DNA from: Puffinus mauretanicus | Taxonomy: Eukaryota > Chordata > Aves > Procellariiformes > Procellariidae | DNA length: 64,000 nt | NCBI GenBank assembly: GCA_023333565.1 | Contig: JAJKFH010000520.1 | Coordinates: forward strand, 780,742 to 844,741 | Direction: 5' to 3' | Shown here: one piece after another, positions 62,476 through 64,000 of the stretch | How the letters are laid out: each line of letters opens with the position of its first letter | Position numbering within the stretch: the stretch's first letter is position 1 | Made by a program: the position numbers and the translations under genes | The notes under the pieces: generated by a model | Told to the model about the DNA's origin: nothing | The model's database searches: none | What the model saw: only the letters and a program-made list of their open reading frames with translations

Positions 62476-64000
62476 GGTCTGGTCCTGTCCCTGTCTGGGT
62501 TGGTGCCTGCAAAAAGCAGGGATAAACGAAAGGGAGCAGCCACCCTGGCTCACCATGGGCAACCCCTGCCCAGGGCTCTGCCGCACTCTTGATGCCTTAA
62601 CTTCACGTCAGCGACCTTGTAGAAGGGAGCAAATCTCTCTGCCTGTGTGGCCTGACAGGGCAGTGCGCCATGGTCTGGTCCTGTCCCTGTCTGAGCTGGC
62701 GGCTGCAAAAAACAGGATAAAAACCAAAGCGATCACGCACCCTGGCTCACCATGGGCAACCCCTGCCCAGGGCTCTGCCGCACTCTTGATGCCTTAACTT
62801 GGTGTCAGCGTCCTTGGAGGAGGGAGCAAATATCTCTGCCTGTGTGGCCTGGTAGGGGAGTGCGCCATGGTCTGGTCCTGTCCCTGTGTGGGCTGGCGGC
62901 TGCAAAAAGCAGGAGAAAAACCAAGGGACCAGCCACCCTGGCTCACCGTGGGCAACCCCTGCCCAGGGCTCTGCCACATTCTTGATACCTTAACTTCACG
63001 TCAACGTCCTTGTACACGGGAGCAAATCTCTCTGCCTGTCTGGCCTGGCAGGGGAGTGCGCAATGGTCTGGTCTTGTCCCTGTCTGGGCTGGCGGCTGCA
63101 AAAAGCAGGATAAAAACCAAGGGAGCAGCCACCCTGGCTCACCATGGGCAACCCCTGCCCAGGGCTCTGCCATACTCTTGATGCCTTAACTTCGTGTCAG
63201 CGTCCTTGGAGAAGGGAGCCAATCTCTCTGGCTGCGTGGGGAAGGATGGGAGTGCGCCATGGTCTGGTCCTGTCCCTGTCTGGGCTGGCGGCTGCAAAAA
63301 GTAGGATAAAAACCAACGGAGCAGCCACCCTGGCTCACCATGGGCAACCCCTGCCCAGGGCTCTGCCGCACTCTTGATGCCTTAACTTCGTGTCAGCGTC
63401 CTTGTAGAAGGGATCGAATCTCTCTGGCTGTGTGGCCTGGCAGGGGAGTGCGCCATGGTCTGGTCCTGTCCCTGTCTGGGCTGGGGGCTGCAAAAAGCAG
63501 GGAAAAACCAAAGGGAGCAGCCACCCTGGCTCACCATGGGCAACCCCTGCCCAGGGCTCTGCCGCACTCTTGATGCCTTAACTTCGTGTCAGCGTCCTTG
63601 GAGAAGGGAGCAAATCTCTCTGGCTGTGTGGGGAAGGATGGGAGTGCGCCAGGGTCTGGTCCTGTCCCTCTCTGGGCTGGCGGCTGCAAAAAGCAGGGAA
63701 AAACCAAAGCGAGCACCCACCCTGGCTCACCGTGGGCAACCCCTGCCCAGTGTTCCCCCACACTCTTGATGCCTTAACTTCGTGTCACTGTCCTTGTAGA
63801 AGGGAGCGAATCTCTCTGGCTGTGTGGCCTGGCAGGGGAGTGCGCCATGGTCTGGTCCTGTCCCTGTCTGGGCTGGTGGCTGCAAAAAGCAGGATAAAAA
63901 CCAAGGGAGCAGCCACCCTGGCTCACCATGGGCAACCCCTGCCCAGGGCTCTGCCATACTCTTGATGCCTTAACTTCGTGTCAGCGTCCTTGGAGAAGGG

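Larger units (their letters stand above)
57301..64000 (+). repeat. 196-bp tandem satellite array, at least 34 monomers
   Basis: The anchor GGTCTGGTCCTGTCCCTGTC (with small variants) recurs 34 times from 57411 to 63849. Spacings are 195-197 bp in all but two intervals: 188 (60154 to 60342) and 176 (62300 to 62476). The array is directly head-to-tail and leaves the window at 64000, so its length is unknown. Monomers are GC-rich and closely alike, with constant blocks such as GGCTGGCGGCTGCAAAAAGC, CAGCCACCCTGGCTCACC, GGGCAACCCCTGCCCAGGGC and CTTGATGCCTTAACTTCGTG. One block between 'ctctctg' and 'gcgccatgg' splits them into three types (CCTGGCAGGGGAG, CCGAGGAGGGGAGAG, GAAGGATGGGAG). Because 196 is 3n+1, the reading frame shifts each monomer; the 60-190 codon open frames on both strands are repeats of the same sequence and not genes. 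Family and chromosome unknown. Confidence 0.97.

Noticed and set aside
57490..63965. Dozens of 60-190 codon open frames on both strands in the satellite, including one of 192 codons at 61055-61633, looking like a repeated protein family.
   Set aside because: They recur at exactly the 196-bp period, on both strands and in all frames; the unit length is 3n+1, so frame changes every monomer. This is repeat structure and not coding constraint.
57300..64000. Evenly spaced repeats as a CRISPR array.
   Set aside because: The whole unit repeats, with no unique spacers, and the context is a vertebrate genome.
57690..64000. CENP-B box in the monomer (TTCGtgtcAgcgtcc resembles the start of the 17-bp box).
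   Set aside because: TTCG and the central A are correctly spaced, but the required CGGG is absent (GTCC instead).

Overview
The window looks like a non-genic stretch of a bird genome. The main reasons are a CR1 retrotransposon of avian type, whose 3' end carries ATTCTATG-type octamers, several LTRs with the layout of avian endogenous retroviruses, many decayed CR1 and MIR-like remnants, and AT-rich single-copy DNA between them. I recognise no host protein-coding gene, tRNA, rRNA or CRISPR array. The species cannot be fixed from the sequence alone.

Left end (about 48-4575): a nearly full-length CR1 LINE on the minus strand, with a GC-rich 5' UTR, ORF1 (Cys motif, coiled coil and SGNH-esterase-like domain, broken by frameshifts) and ORF2 (endonuclease plus reverse transcriptase). 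A 282-bp solo LTR with a perfect 6-bp target duplication (GTAGAC) sits inside the RT domain. Joining across one copy of the duplication keeps ORF2 in frame, so ORF2 was still open when the LTR landed. The RT catalytic FADD motif nevertheless reads FAVD.

Middle (about 4.6-57.2 kb): AT-rich non-coding DNA with ancient CR1 pieces (19.3-20.6, 25.9-26.6, 30.4-30.8 and 32.9-33.4 kb, all antisense; 29.3 kb sense), younger CR1 3' ends (9.5 kb and perhaps 10.2 kb), MIR-like SINE fragments (7.2, 44.2 and 49.6 kb), an ERVL-type LTR with CCAAT, CRE and TATA boxes (42.69-43.26 kb), a truncated antisense LTR carrying a long (TAA)n tract (44.68-45.0 kb), an LTR- or leader-like GT-rich region with internal repeats (47.6-48.9 kb), a solo LTR of 861 bp with a 5-bp duplication (53.80-54.66 kb), and an unexplained GC-rich islet (38.4-38.8 kb).

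Right end (about 57.3 kb to the window edge): a tandem satellite of 34 recognisable monomers, mostly 195-197 bp with a mode of 196, running off the end of the window. It has at least three monomer subtypes, two shortened monomers, and private variants shared at spacings of 3, 5, 10 and 11 monomers. On the minus strand each monomer carries a strong splice-acceptor-like pyrimidine tract plus CAG, and many carry a GTGAG donor-like site. Its many short open frames are products of the repeat, not genes. This array is the most unusual thing here.
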